Shown in pieces: positions 1-6,828 of a DNA stretch of 10,041 bases. The notes below the pieces were generated by a model. That model was not told the origin of the DNA. It made no database searches and saw only the letters and a program-made list of their open reading frames with translations. Source of the DNA: PALSA-1006 sp037140475. Its GTDB lineage: Bacteria; Pseudomonadota; Gammaproteobacteria; Burkholderiales; Gallionellaceae. Within the stretch, counting starts at the first letter, position 1. The number at the start of each line of letters is the position of its first letter. Location: NCBI GenBank assembly GCA_037140475.1, contig JBAXEJ010000072.1, positions 1 to 10,041 of the forward strand, in the 5' to 3' direction. Both the position numbers and the translations under genes were made by a program.

Positions 1-597
1 GAAGGCAGTGTAAAAGTCACTGGCAACGCCAGCGGCATGAAGCTGCCGACGGCCGCGCAGCTGGAAGAAATTCAGCAGCAAGCGCATGACGAAGCTTTTG
101 AGCAAGGACGCAAAGCTGGTCATGATGCTGGTTATGAGGCCGGTTACGCGCAAGGCGCACAACAGGTTGCCGATGATGCCGCACGTTTAGCCTCTCTGGT
201 GAGCTCAATGGAACAAGCGCTCGCAGAGGTTAATCAACAAATATCACAAAGCCTGCTTGACCTTGCACTTGAACTGACACAAAAAATGGTGCACCAAGCC
301 CTGGAGGTTAAGCCTGAGTTGTTGCTGGATGTCATCAGCAACGCAATAGGCAATCTGCCGCACTTCAACCCGAGTGCCCACTTGGTGCTACATCCCGCCG
401 ACGCCGAAATAGTTCGCGAAAGCATGGGCGAGCAACTTGCTCACTCTGGCTGGAAAATATTTGAAGATGTAAAAGTTAGCCGTGGTGGCGTGCGTGTCGA
501 AACTGCCAATAGCCAGATCGATGCCACCGTGGAGACTCGCTGGAAGCGCATCACTGCAAACTTGGGCCAAGAAAGCACTTGGTTAAGGAACCTCTGA
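1..597 (+). CDS. fliH: FliH, flagellar export ATPase regulator (5' end outside window)
   Basis: FliH binds and restrains the export ATPase FliI and helps deliver it and its cargo to the export gate and to FliN in the C-ring. The frame is open from base 1, so the true start lies upstream; the Met at 37 is probably internal. Visible parts are the conserved LPTAAQLEEIQQQA segment, a GxxxG-like stretch (EQGRKAGHDAGYEAGYAQG) typical of FliH, a long helical region, and the C-terminal FliH/HrpE-type domain (around SRGGVRVET, which resembles family members) ending near TRWKRI. The last three codons (RNL) and the TGA stop at 595-597 lie inside the terminal repeat of the inserted element at 587-859, so the native C-terminus has been altered slightly. 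Removing exactly 587-859 would let the frame continue to TGA at 877-879, overlapping fliI as is common in such operons. Neighbour fliI confirms the assignment. Confidence 0.93.
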   Translation, partial: EGSVKVTGNASGMKLPTAAQLEEIQQQAHDEAFEQGRKAGHDAGYEAGYAQGAQQVADDAARLASLVSSMEQALAEVNQQISQSLLDLALELTQKMVHQALEVKPELLLDVISNAIGNLPHFNPSAHLVLHPADAEIVRESMGEQLAHSGWKIFEDVKVSRGGVRVETANSQIDATVETRWKRITANLGQESTWLRNL

Positions 598-605
598 TTA
601 AGTCC
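587..605 (+). repeat. Left terminal inverted repeat of the element
   Basis: GGAACCTCTGATTAAGTCC is the exact inverse of 841-859. It overlaps the end of fliH and contributes its final codons and its TGA stop (595-597). Confidence 0.9.
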
Positions 606-617
606 ATCATGAACCGC

Positions 618-720
618 GTTGCTAACAAAAACGGGATGATCGCAAGGCGCGCGACGATGGTCGTAGTTATTCTACGATGCCAAGGAGCGCAACGCCGCGA
701 GCGCTCGTTTTTGTTGCAAC
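618..720 (+). repeat. Structured module A (nested inverted repeat with hairpin core)
   Basis: The outer arms are GTTGC-t-AACAAAAACG (618-633) and CGTTTTTGTTGCAAC (706-720), complementary except for one bulged base. The 72-nt core holds in order CAAGGCGC (643-650), GACGA (653-657), a 6-bp stem TCGTAG/CTACGA (661-666/672-677) with 5-nt loop TTATT, AAGGAG (682-687) and GCAACGCCG (689-697). The same landmarks in the same order occur at 7874-7998. No protein is encoded. It may fold as RNA, or serve as a DNA hairpin recognised by a protein. Confidence 0.65.
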
Positions 721-760
721 CCCTAGGGGCATTGGTTTTACGGGCGGCCTGCTGCGGCAG

Positions 761-794
761 GCTCCTTGCGAATAGAATGACTATTCGCTTCGTC
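761..794 (-). repeat. Structured module A' (inverted partial copy inside the element)
   Basis: Read on the - strand: GACGA (794-790), then a perfect 8-bp stem GCGAATAG/CTATTCGC (788-781/775-768) with 5-nt loop TCATT, then AAGGAGC (767-761). Upstream on the same strand GCAAG stands 6 nt before GACGA, exactly as in module A. The stem sequence differs from module A over most of its length but remains fully paired. Confidence 0.55.
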
Positions 795-840
795 ACCTTT
801 CTTGCATCCCATCCCGCAAAGCCGAATGCGCGGCCATGCG

Positions 841-859
841 GGACTTAATCAGAGGTTCC
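841..859 (-). repeat. Right terminal inverted repeat of the element
   Basis: This is the exact reverse complement of 587-605. Read on the + strand it contains AGAGG, placed correctly to act as the ribosome binding site of fliI. Confidence 0.9.
851..855 (+). promoter_or_regulatory. Ribosome binding site of fliI supplied by the element
   Basis: AGAGG lies 7 nt before the ATG at 863 and entirely within the right terminal repeat of the inserted element. It favours 863 as the start over the upstream in-frame ATG at 836, whose nine extra codons would come from the element. Confidence 0.6.
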
Positions 860-862
860 CTA

Positions 863-2329
863 ATGAACACCGACACTGACACCGTTGAGCTCGACACGCC
901 TCTGCAAGAAATTGCATTAAAGGAAACCGTAGCGCCTCGCACTGTGTCAACTGCAGCACTCAATACCCATCAACAACATTGGCAAGACACCCTGCAAATC
1001 AGCCGCAATATGGCCGCTACCAGTGCGCCCTTTTTAGTCAGCGGCCGCCTCACCAAAGTGAATGGTTTGGTGATGGAAGCGGTCGGTCTGCGCGTCGCGG
1101 TGGGTAGCACCTGCATTATTCAGCTACCCAATAACAATGTTGAGGCAGAGGTGGTCGGTTTCTCCGGTGAAAAATTATTTCTCATGCCTGAGAACGATGT
1201 GCATGGCCTAGTCCCCGGAGCACGCGTTGTGCCGCTTGAGGCCGCGCCAGGCCAAAACACCTCTCCCGAATTAGCGCGCCACTTACCTGTCGGCGATATG
1301 TTGCTAGGCCGCGTACTCGATGGCGCTGGCCGCCCACTGGATCAATTTGGCCCACTATCCGAAGGCCCTAGCGCCCCACTACAAAGTAAACCAATCAACC
1401 CGCTCGAACGTGCGCCGATTAACGAAGCACTCGATGTGGGCGTACGCGCGATCAATGCCCTACTCACCGTTGGACGTGGTCAGCGTATGGGTTTATTCGC
1501 CGGCTCAGGCGTAGGTAAAAGCGTGCTGCTGGGCATGATGGCACGCTACACCACCGCCGATGTCATCGTCGTGGGACTGATCGGTGAACGCGGCCGCGAG
1601 GTTAAAGAATTCATCACTGACATTTTGGGTAAAGAAGGTTTGGCCCGTGCCGTGGTCGTTGCAGCCCCTGCCGACACCAGTCCACTCCTGCGGATGCAGG
1701 GTGCGGCTTACGCCACCACGATCGCTGAATATTTCCGCGATCAGGGCAAAAACGTTTTGCTGATTATGGATTCACTCACCCGCTATGCGATGGCGCAACG
1801 TGAGATTGCTTTAGCGATTGGCGAGCCGCCTGCCACCAAAGGTTATCCGCCCTCCGTATTCGCTAAGTTGCCACAATTAGTAGAGCGTGCCGGTAACGGT
1901 ACCGAGGGTGGCGGTTCTATCACCGCTTTTTATACGGTGCTCACCGAGGGCGACGATCAACAAGATCCGATTGCTGATAGCGCGCGGGCAATTTTGGACG
2001 GCCACATCGTGCTATCGCGTCGCCTAGTGGAGCAAGGACACTATCCCGCTATCGACATCGAAGCATCAATCAGCCGTGCGATGAACCATCTAGTGAGCGA
2101 GCAACATTACACGCAGGTACAGCGTTTCAAACAACTGTATGCGCACTATCAGCGCAACCGCGATTTGATCAGTGTCGGCGCTTATGTTCATGGCAGCGAT
2201 CCACTGTTGGATGAGGCGATTTTGATGCACCCACGGCAAGAGCACTTCCTCAAACAGGGTATGTACGAGGCAGATCACTACACCACCAGCATGAGCGCTT
2301 TTTCTGCGCTGTTTGAAGCAAGGAGCTAA
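863..2329 (+). CDS. fliI: FliI, flagellum-specific export ATPase
   Basis: FliI is the cytoplasmic ATPase of the flagellar type III export apparatus. It forms a hexamer related to F1-ATPase beta, uses ATP to help unload chaperone-bound substrates, and works with FliH and FliJ. The 488-residue product, counted from the ATG at 863, has an N-terminal beta-barrel region (about 60-135), a Walker A motif GSGVGKS (residues 214-220), the ERGREV catalytic-glutamate segment (242-247), and Walker B VLLIMD (298-303) followed by SLTRYAMAQREI. All catalytic motifs are intact. Salmonella FliI is 456 residues, so this one has a longer, poorly conserved N-terminal tail. An in-frame ATG at 836 would add MRDLIRGSL encoded by the mobile element; I consider it an artefact because 863 has a well-spaced AGAGG. 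fliJ follows after 2 nt. Confidence 0.98.
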   Translation: MNTDTDTVELDTPLQEIALKETVAPRTVSTAALNTHQQHWQDTLQISRNMAATSAPFLVSGRLTKVNGLVMEAVGLRVAVGSTCIIQLPNNNVEAEVVGFSGEKLFLMPENDVHGLVPGARVVPLEAAPGQNTSPELARHLPVGDMLLGRVLDGAGRPLDQFGPLSEGPSAPLQSKPINPLERAPINEALDVGVRAINALLTVGRGQRMGLFAGSGVGKSVLLGMMARYTTADVIVVGLIGERGREVKEFITDILGKEGLARAVVVAAPADTSPLLRMQGAAYATTIAEYFRDQGKNVLLIMDSLTRYAMAQREIALAIGEPPATKGYPPSVFAKLPQLVERAGNGTEGGGSITAFYTVLTEGDDQQDPIADSARAILDGHIVLSRRLVEQGHYPAIDIEASISRAMNHLVSEQHYTQVQRFKQLYAHYQRNRDLISVGAYVHGSDPLLDEAILMHPRQEHFLKQGMYEADHYTTSMSAFSALFEARS

Positions 2330-2331
2330 TC

Positions 2332-2823
2332 ATGGCTAAGCCTTTTTCCTTGCAACCTCTGGTGCATCTGGCGAAAAAACAAAATGATGCCGCCATCAAA
2401 AATCTAGGGCATCTCAACCAACAGCAAAAATCTGCGCAAGATAAATTGGCGATGTTGCAGCAGTTCCGCCGCGACTATCAGCTCAAGCTACAAGATCTTT
2501 CACAAAAAGGAATGTCGCCCGTCGATCTACGCAATTTCCAAGATTTTATTTACCGTCTAGATAAAGCAATCGAGCAGCAGCAAAGCACTGTGAATCTTTC
2601 TATCCATTCGGTGAGTGCCGGGCAAGTCGAATTAAAAGAAGCTAAACGCAAGATGCAATCTTTTGACACCTTGGCCCAACGTCACGTTGAAGCAGAACAA
2701 AAACTAGAAGCAAAAGCCGAACAAAAATTGCAGGACGAATATGCCGGACGTTTTGCCGCCATGAAATTAAACGAAAAAGAATTAGAAGAACAAGCGCATT
2801 TATTAGGAGCGAACCATGAATAA
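2332..2823 (+). CDS. fliJ: FliJ, export apparatus central stalk / chaperone-escort protein
   Basis: FliJ is a small coiled-coil cytoplasmic protein. It sits in the pore of the FliI hexamer like the gamma subunit of F1, touches FlhA, and recycles export chaperones. The 163-residue product is almost entirely helical and rich in Lys, Gln, Glu and Ala, with two long coiled-coil stretches (about 13-55 and 70-157). The segment FQDFIYRLDKAIEQQ matches the central conserved part of FliJ. It is slightly longer than the roughly 147 residues of enteric FliJ. The start is supported by AAGGAG at 2320-2325, 6 nt upstream. The gene overlaps fliK by 8 bp. The family is weakly conserved, so position between fliI and fliK carries much of the assignment. 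Confidence 0.93.
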   Translation: MAKPFSLQPLVHLAKKQNDAAIKNLGHLNQQQKSAQDKLAMLQQFRRDYQLKLQDLSQKGMSPVDLRNFQDFIYRLDKAIEQQQSTVNLSIHSVSAGQVELKEAKRKMQSFDTLAQRHVEAEQKLEAKAEQKLQDEYAGRFAAMKLNEKELEEQAHLLGANHE

Positions 2824-3979
2824 TCTTCCTGTATTAACCAGCGCCCCCCAAGCCAACAGCAAAGCAATACCAAGCGCTACGTCAGCTCAGCCCGCCAAAT
2901 CCACGGCTACTGCAAAACCCGCCGAGGCACCCGAAAAGACTGCTGCCAGTGATGAGAGCGGTACGCAGAGCCAACCGTTTGGTGACGTTTTAGCCAAGCA
3001 AGTTGCGAGCAATGCACAAGAAGAAGACACCGCAAAACCTAAAAAAGTCAGTACCAAAGTGGCAGATGAGTTGAGCGACAAAATCAAAGCCGAGGCTATC
3101 CCTGCTGAAATTGCTGCCGCCGATGCCGCCAAGCTCCCTGCTGAAATGCTTGCCGCCTTAATGCCCCAAGGCATGACAAAACCAGTTGCAACGGACACCT
3201 TCACAAAAGATTCCGGCAAAGTCACTGACCCTGTATTGGCTGAAAAAACTGGCTTGCCTACAGCAAGTGCCTTTTCTGCTGGCCTTACAAAAAATGATCC
3301 AAACGCCATTCAAGCGCTCGCGCCTCAACGTGGCACTGGACGCGAGGCGTTGGCTGAGTCCAAAAAAGACGCTGCCTTCACCTCCCTGTTACAAACCATG
3401 ACGGCATCAGCCTCGGACGCAGCGGGCACACGTGAAATTAAACAAGATCTGATTGTGCTACCGCAAAACGACAACACTGCTCTCGCCGCCTTGCAAACCA
3501 CACTATCGCAAACACCTGCCAATGCTACGACACCGGTGCAAGTGACCATCAACACGCCCATCACTCAACCCAAATGGGGTGAAGAATTTAATGAAAAAGT
3601 CACTTGGCTAGCGAATAAAAACGAGCAGAGCGCCGAGCTACATCTCAACCCACCCGAGTTAGGGCCGATGGATGTGGTGCTCAAAGTGAGCGGAGATCAA
3701 GCCACTGCGTTTTTTACCTCTCCACACGCCGCTGTGCGCGAAGCCATTGAGCACGCTCTGCCTAAGTTGCGCGAAATGATGGCCGAAAGCGGCATCATGC
3801 TGGGTAATGCAACGGTAAACGATCAGGCTCCACGAAATCAGCAGGACAGCGAAAAAACAAAATCGGTCAGCTCACGCGCTCGAATGGCTAGCGTGTCTGA
3901 CGCAGGCACAGCAGGCAATCTGAGCTTGCGAAGCTCCCCAATCCGCCGTCATAACGGTATAGTGGACACCTTCGCATAA
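2816..3979 (+). CDS. fliK: FliK, flagellar hook-length control protein
   Basis: FliK is a secreted molecular ruler that measures the growing hook and then switches FlhB from rod/hook to filament substrates. The 387-residue product has a long, low-complexity Ala/Lys/Thr/Pro-rich N-terminal half, expected of the disordered ruler part. A conserved C-terminal hook-control domain follows (about 250-338), with WGEEFNEKVTWL and the hallmark LHLNPPELGPMDV (276-287), then FFTSPHAAVREAIEHALPKL. The protein ends in GIVDTFA, a tail seen in betaproteobacterial FliK. AGGAG at 2805-2809 supports the ATG at 2816, which overlaps the end of fliJ. It is followed by a 93-bp gap before fliL. Confidence 0.96.
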   Translation: MNNLPVLTSAPQANSKAIPSATSAQPAKSTATAKPAEAPEKTAASDESGTQSQPFGDVLAKQVASNAQEEDTAKPKKVSTKVADELSDKIKAEAIPAEIAAADAAKLPAEMLAALMPQGMTKPVATDTFTKDSGKVTDPVLAEKTGLPTASAFSAGLTKNDPNAIQALAPQRGTGREALAESKKDAAFTSLLQTMTASASDAAGTREIKQDLIVLPQNDNTALAALQTTLSQTPANATTPVQVTINTPITQPKWGEEFNEKVTWLANKNEQSAELHLNPPELGPMDVVLKVSGDQATAFFTSPHAAVREAIEHALPKLREMMAESGIMLGNATVNDQAPRNQQDSEKTKSVSSRARMASVSDAGTAGNLSLRSSPIRRHNGIVDTFA

Positions 3980-4072
3980 CCACTCAGAAATAAGGTGGAT
4001 TTCCGCGCTTATTCGGCTGATGGTAGTGCCGCATGAAGCGAGATAATCACCACATCCAAAAAGGAAAGTAGC
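3980..4072 (+). other. fliK-fliL intergenic gap, possible weak promoter
   Basis: At 93 bp this is one of only three sizeable gaps inside the flagellar run. A GATAAT (4042-4047) resembles a -10 box but I see no good -35 at 16-18 nt spacing. AAGGAA (4061-4066) is the fliL ribosome binding site. No convincing terminator was found. An independent fliL promoter is possible but unproven. Confidence 0.25.
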
Positions 4073-4864
4073 ATGGCCAAACCAGCAAAACCTGCCGCCC
4101 CAACCAAAGATGCCGCACCCGCCGAGGGCGCTGCACCTAAGAGCAACAAGCTGCTCTTTATTATTATCGGGGTACTTGTTCTCGTCATCGTTGGCGGTGC
4201 TGCGTGGTGGTTTCTAATGGGCAGCAAAGCCGGTCACACCGAAGAAGCGCCCAAAGTAGAAGCACCCAAAGATCCTAAGTTCGTTCCGCTTGAAGCCTTC
4301 ACCGTCAACTTACAGCGCGAAGAAGCAGACCAATTTTTACAAGCCACCATGTCGCTCAAAGTATTTGACCCTGAGCTTGAAGGCAAAATTAAAGCGATGC
4401 TGCCTGAAATTCGCAGCAAAATTAATCTTCTGCTTTCCAGCAAAAAGCCTTCTGAAATTCGCTCTGCGGCTGGCATGAGAAAACTTTCTGCCGATCTCAA
4501 AGATGCCATTAACAATGTGCTCGGTTTTCACGCACCTGCACACGGTGCAGACCCACATGCAGCGCCGGCAGCTCACGGAGCCACGCCTACTGAAGGTGCT
4601 GCCCCTGCTGCCTTAGATGAACACGGCAATCCGATTCCAGCCCCTGCTGCGGTGGATGAAAATGGCAATCCAATTCCAGTACCTGCTGCCTTAGATGAGC
4701 ATGGCAATCCGATTCCAGCAGCCGAAGGACAGGCCGCACCGAATGCAGAGGCTGCTGCTGCCGACGTACCCGTTCATGCCCCACCCGCTCCTGCGGCAGA
4801 AGGACACGGTGCACCGACTTCGGGTGTAGAAGACGTGTTATTTACTTCATTCATTATTCAGTAA
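4073..4864 (+). CDS. fliL: FliL, stator-associated basal-body protein with repeat insertion
   Basis: FliL is a single-pass inner-membrane protein that surrounds the MotA/MotB stators and supports torque. The 263-residue product has an Ala/Pro/Lys cytoplasmic N-terminus (1-25), one membrane helix (about 27-48, LLFIIIGVLVLVIVGG followed by AAWWFL), and the periplasmic FliL domain starting at FVPLEAFTVNL (70-80) and running through the LSSKKPSEIRS region to about residue 151. The canonical final strand VEDVLFTSFIIQ comes only at 252-263. Between them lies about 100 residues of Ala/Pro/Gly/His-rich sequence with three 13-residue tandem repeats (178-216). Most FliL proteins are roughly 150-180 residues, so this insertion makes it unusually long. 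AAGGAA at 4061-4066 supports the start. fliM follows after 7 nt. Confidence 0.96.
   Translation: MAKPAKPAAPTKDAAPAEGAAPKSNKLLFIIIGVLVLVIVGGAAWWFLMGSKAGHTEEAPKVEAPKDPKFVPLEAFTVNLQREEADQFLQATMSLKVFDPELEGKIKAMLPEIRSKINLLLSSKKPSEIRSAAGMRKLSADLKDAINNVLGFHAPAHGADPHAAPAAHGATPTEGAAPAALDEHGNPIPAPAAVDENGNPIPVPAALDEHGNPIPAAEGQAAPNAEAAAADVPVHAPPAPAAEGHGAPTSGVEDVLFTSFIIQ
4604..4720 (+). repeat. Three 39-bp tandem repeats in fliL
   Basis: Units at 4604-4642, 4643-4681 and 4682-4720 encode PAALDEHGNPIPA, PAAVDENGNPIPV and PAALDEHGNPIPA. Units 1 and 3 are nearly identical at DNA level and unit 2 has diverged. The 39-bp period keeps the frame, so copy-number change would alter only the length of the periplasmic linker. 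Confidence 0.92.
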
Positions 4865-4871
4865 TGCTGTC

Positions 4872-5873
4872 ATGAGCCAAGAATTTCTCTCCCAAGACGA
4901 AGTTGACTCGCTACTGCGAGGAGTCACCGGTGAGGCGGAGGAAACTCAAGATGAGGGTCCTGTTGGTGGCGTACGTCCATACAACATGGCCACGCAAGAG
5001 CGCATCGTGCGTGGGCGTATGCCCACCATGGAGATTATCAATGAGCGTTTTGCGCGCTTATTGCGCATTGGCCTGTATAACTTTATTCATCGTAGCGCAG
5101 AGGTTTCTGTTGGCCCGGTAAAGGTCATGAAATACTCTGAGTTCATTCGCAATTTGCCAGTCCCTGCGAACTTGAACATGGTTCAGTTCAAACCGCTGCG
5201 CGGCAATTCACTCTTCATTTTTGACCCAAACCTTGTGTTCTTGGTAGTGGATAGTTTGTTTGGTGGCGATGGTCGTTTCCACACCCGTGTTGAGGGTCGT
5301 GAATTCACGCAAACTGAACATCGCATCATTCAGCAGTTACTTGGCGTGGTATTCGAAAACTACAGCAAGTCGTGGGAGCCGGTTTATAAAATCGACTTTG
5401 AATTTATTCGCTCGGAAGTGAATCCACAATTTGCCAATATCGCCACACCCAATGAAGTGGTCGTGGTGACTACGTTTGAAGTCGAATTTAACGGCGTCGG
5501 TGGTGCAATTCATATTTGCAAACCATACTCCATGATCGAGCCAATTCGCGACCTGCTGTTTAGTACCATGCAAGGCGACCACGTCGTTGCCGATCAGCGC
5601 TGGCTTCACATGTTGGGCAAACAAATTCAAGCAGCGGAAATTGAGCTTGCCGCGACACTCGGTGAAACACGCACGACGGTTGATCATATTTTAAAAATGA
5701 AGGTGGGTGACTTCATTCCGCTTGAAGTGCCAGAACACATCATTGCGCATGTCGATGGCGTTCCCGTATTGGAATGCAAATACGGCATGTTTAACAATCA
5801 ATACGCGCTCAAAGTTGAACGCGTAATCGTGACCGAAAATTTAGAAAAACCGAGCGGAGAACATCATGGCTGA
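4872..5873 (+). CDS. fliM: FliM, flagellar motor switch protein
   Basis: FliM is the middle C-ring protein. It binds phospho-CheY and passes the signal to FliG to switch rotation. The 333-residue product carries the N-terminal CheY-binding peptide FLSQDEVDSLL (5-15), a CheC-like middle domain (about 45-230) containing LRGNSLFIFDP, then LVVDSLFGGDG, in which GGDG (131-134) matches the conserved GGXG FliG-contact loop, and a C-terminal SpoA-type domain (about 250-325) that pairs with FliN. Length is normal. There is no clear Shine-Dalgarno sequence before the ATG at 4872, only 7 nt after the fliL stop, which suggests translational coupling to fliL. The end overlaps fliN by 8 bp. Confidence 0.98.
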   Translation: MSQEFLSQDEVDSLLRGVTGEAEETQDEGPVGGVRPYNMATQERIVRGRMPTMEIINERFARLLRIGLYNFIHRSAEVSVGPVKVMKYSEFIRNLPVPANLNMVQFKPLRGNSLFIFDPNLVFLVVDSLFGGDGRFHTRVEGREFTQTEHRIIQQLLGVVFENYSKSWEPVYKIDFEFIRSEVNPQFANIATPNEVVVVTTFEVEFNGVGGAIHICKPYSMIEPIRDLLFSTMQGDHVVADQRWLHMLGKQIQAAEIELAATLGETRTTVDHILKMKVGDFIPLEVPEHIIAHVDGVPVLECKYGMFNNQYALKVERVIVTENLEKPSGEHHG

Positions 5874-6315
5874 TGAAAAAGCAGAAGAAATAAGCGCTGA
5901 CGACTGGGGTGCAGCAATGGCTGAACAAACTGCCACACCGGCGGCAACAGAGGAAGACCCATGGGGAGCGGCAATGGCAGAACAAACAGCCGCCCCGACA
6001 GCTCAACCACACAAATTCGAGCAATTTGGCGGCGCAGGTGGCGCAACGGCACACAACGACCTCGATATGATTATGGACATCCCAGTTCAACTCATGGTTG
6101 AGCTGGGTCGCACCAAAATGCCAATTAAGAACTTACTGCAATTGGCTCAAGGCTCAGTGGTAGAACTGAACGGCATGGCGGGTGAGCCGCTGGACGTGAT
6201 GATTAACGGCTTTTTAATCGCGCAGGGCGAGGTTGTAGTAGTGAATGACAAGCTAGGAATTCGCTTAACCGATATTATTACGCCTTCTGAAAGACTACGC
6301 CGTATTAATAAGTAG
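5866..6315 (+). CDS. fliN: FliN, flagellar motor switch / C-ring protein
   Basis: FliN forms the bottom ring of the C-ring with FliM and docks FliH and the FliI-bound cargo near the export gate. The 149-residue product has an acidic, Ala-rich N-terminal tail (1-60) and a C-terminal SpoA domain (about 68-144) with MDIPVQLMVELGRTKMPIKN, LAQGSVVEL, EPLDVMINGFLIAQGEVVVV and GIRLTDI, all matching the family. GGAGA at 5856-5860 supports the ATG at 5866 inside the end of fliM. The tail contains a duplicated WGAAMAEQTA motif (14-23 and 33-42). A strong dyad starts at the stop codon. Confidence 0.98.
   Translation: MADEKAEEISADDWGAAMAEQTATPAATEEDPWGAAMAEQTAAPTAQPHKFEQFGGAGGATAHNDLDMIMDIPVQLMVELGRTKMPIKNLLQLAQGSVVELNGMAGEPLDVMINGFLIAQGEVVVVNDKLGIRLTDIITPSERLRRINK
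5899..6012 (+). repeat. Two 57-bp tandem units in the fliN N-terminal tail
   Basis: Residues 12-30 and 31-49 of FliN align at 13 of 19 positions, with WGAAMAEQTA identical in both. The DNA of the two copies has drifted at synonymous sites (GCTGAACAAACTGCC against GCAGAACAAACAGCC), so the duplication is not very recent. Confidence 0.8.
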
Positions 6316-6356
6316 GTCTGGTTTTAGCCCGACATGTCGGGTTAAATCTAGCCTAC
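6312..6356 (+). promoter_or_regulatory. Strong dyad between fliN and fliO
   Basis: The inner core CCCGACATGTCGGG (6328-6341) is a perfect 14-bp palindrome. With one G-U pair the stem extends to TTTA/TAAA (6323-6326/6343-6346). Outer arms GTAGG (6312-6316) and CCTAC (6352-6356) also match. No T-run follows, so it is not a standard intrinsic terminator. It could be an mRNA processing or stability hairpin that uncouples fliMN from fliOPQR, or a protein-binding site. Confidence 0.55.
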
Positions 6357-6381
6357 GCGTTTAATGAATAATTAAAAAACT

Positions 6382-6828
6382 ATGCTCACACAATTGCTCG
6401 TATTCGCAGCAACCAGTTTTTCTTCTATCGCCTACGCCGCGGATCCTGTCCGCCCTGCCTTCACCCCACCCCCGACTTCCGCCGTTTCATCAGGGAGCAT
6501 GATTCAGGTTATTTTTAGCTTGCTACTGGTTCTCGCCGCCATCGTATTTGTGGCGTGGATACTCAAGCGCATCAACATGCCGCAGAACGTACCGGGCAGC
6601 GCACTCAAAGTGATCAGCGGAGTGGCTGTTGGGCAACGTGAACGTGTCGTATTAGTTGAAGTGAACGACACTTGGCTCGTGATTGGCGTTGCTCCAGGCC
6701 AAGTCACCGCATTGCACACCATGCCGAAAAACAACCTACCGCCTGTTGCAGGCGCGCCCTCACTAGAAGCTGATAATAAATTTAAAAACTGGCTAAAAAT
6801 AGTGATGGAGAAGCGCAATGCAGCTTAA
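6382..6828 (+). CDS. fliO: FliO, flagellar export gate assembly protein
   Basis: FliO is a membrane protein that helps assemble the FliP ring of the export gate. The 148-residue product has a signal-peptide-like N-terminus (1-19, with AYA before ADP), a Pro-rich linker, one membrane helix (about 41-61, FSLLLVLAAIVFVAWIL) and a cytoplasmic C-terminal domain with LKVISGVAVGQRERVVLVEV, DTWLVIGV and VTALHTM, the typical FliO pattern. An in-frame stop at 6373-6375 limits the start to 6382 or later. No clear Shine-Dalgarno sequence is visible, and the region upstream is AT-rich. It overlaps fliP by 11 bp. Confidence 0.95.
   Translation: MLTQLLVFAATSFSSIAYAADPVRPAFTPPPTSAVSSGSMIQVIFSLLLVLAAIVFVAWILKRINMPQNVPGSALKVISGVAVGQRERVVLVEVNDTWLVIGVAPGQVTALHTMPKNNLPPVAGAPSLEADNKFKNWLKIVMEKRNAA

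Larger units (their letters stand above)
587..859. mobile_element. MITE-like element with 19-bp perfect terminal inverted repeats
   Basis: This 273-bp non-coding segment begins with GGAACCTCTGATTAAGTCC (587-605) and ends with its exact reverse complement (841-859). Weaker similarity continues inward, with CATG shared at the same offset. The flanks are TTAA (583-586) and CTAA (860-863), which differ at one base. Both fit YTAR, which I recall as the 4-bp target of the IS5 group, and the GGAACCTCTG-type ends also resemble IS5-group termini from memory. There is no transposase-like reading frame, so this would be a non-autonomous derivative. Inside are two hairpin modules in opposite orientation (618-720 and 761-794), a palindrome CCCCTAGGGG (720-729), a hairpin GCCTGC/GCAGGC (747-752/757-762) and CCCGCA/TGCGGG (813-818/837-842). 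It separates fliH from fliI, which normally touch or overlap. The family name is not proven. Confidence 0.8.

Noticed and set aside
579..848. Small open frames on either strand through the inserted element
   Set aside because: They read through inverted repeats and hairpins, resemble no protein I know, and have no convincing start signals.
836..862. Upstream in-frame ATG extending FliI by MRDLIRGSL
   Set aside because: These codons are the right terminal repeat of the inserted element and have no ribosome binding site, while 863 has AGAGG at good spacing.
2887..3309. Long - strand open frame opposite fliK
   Set aside because: It is the mirror of an Ala-rich reading frame with low-complexity composition; fliK on the + strand is well supported.
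3991..4020. Sigma-28-like flagellar promoter before fliL (TAAGGTGG ... GGCTGATG)
   Set aside because: The spacing is 16 nt instead of 11 and the -10 match to GCCGATAA is poor.
6312..6365. Intrinsic terminator after fliN
   Set aside because: The stem is strong but no run of T follows and fliO-fliR continue on the same strand as an expected operon.
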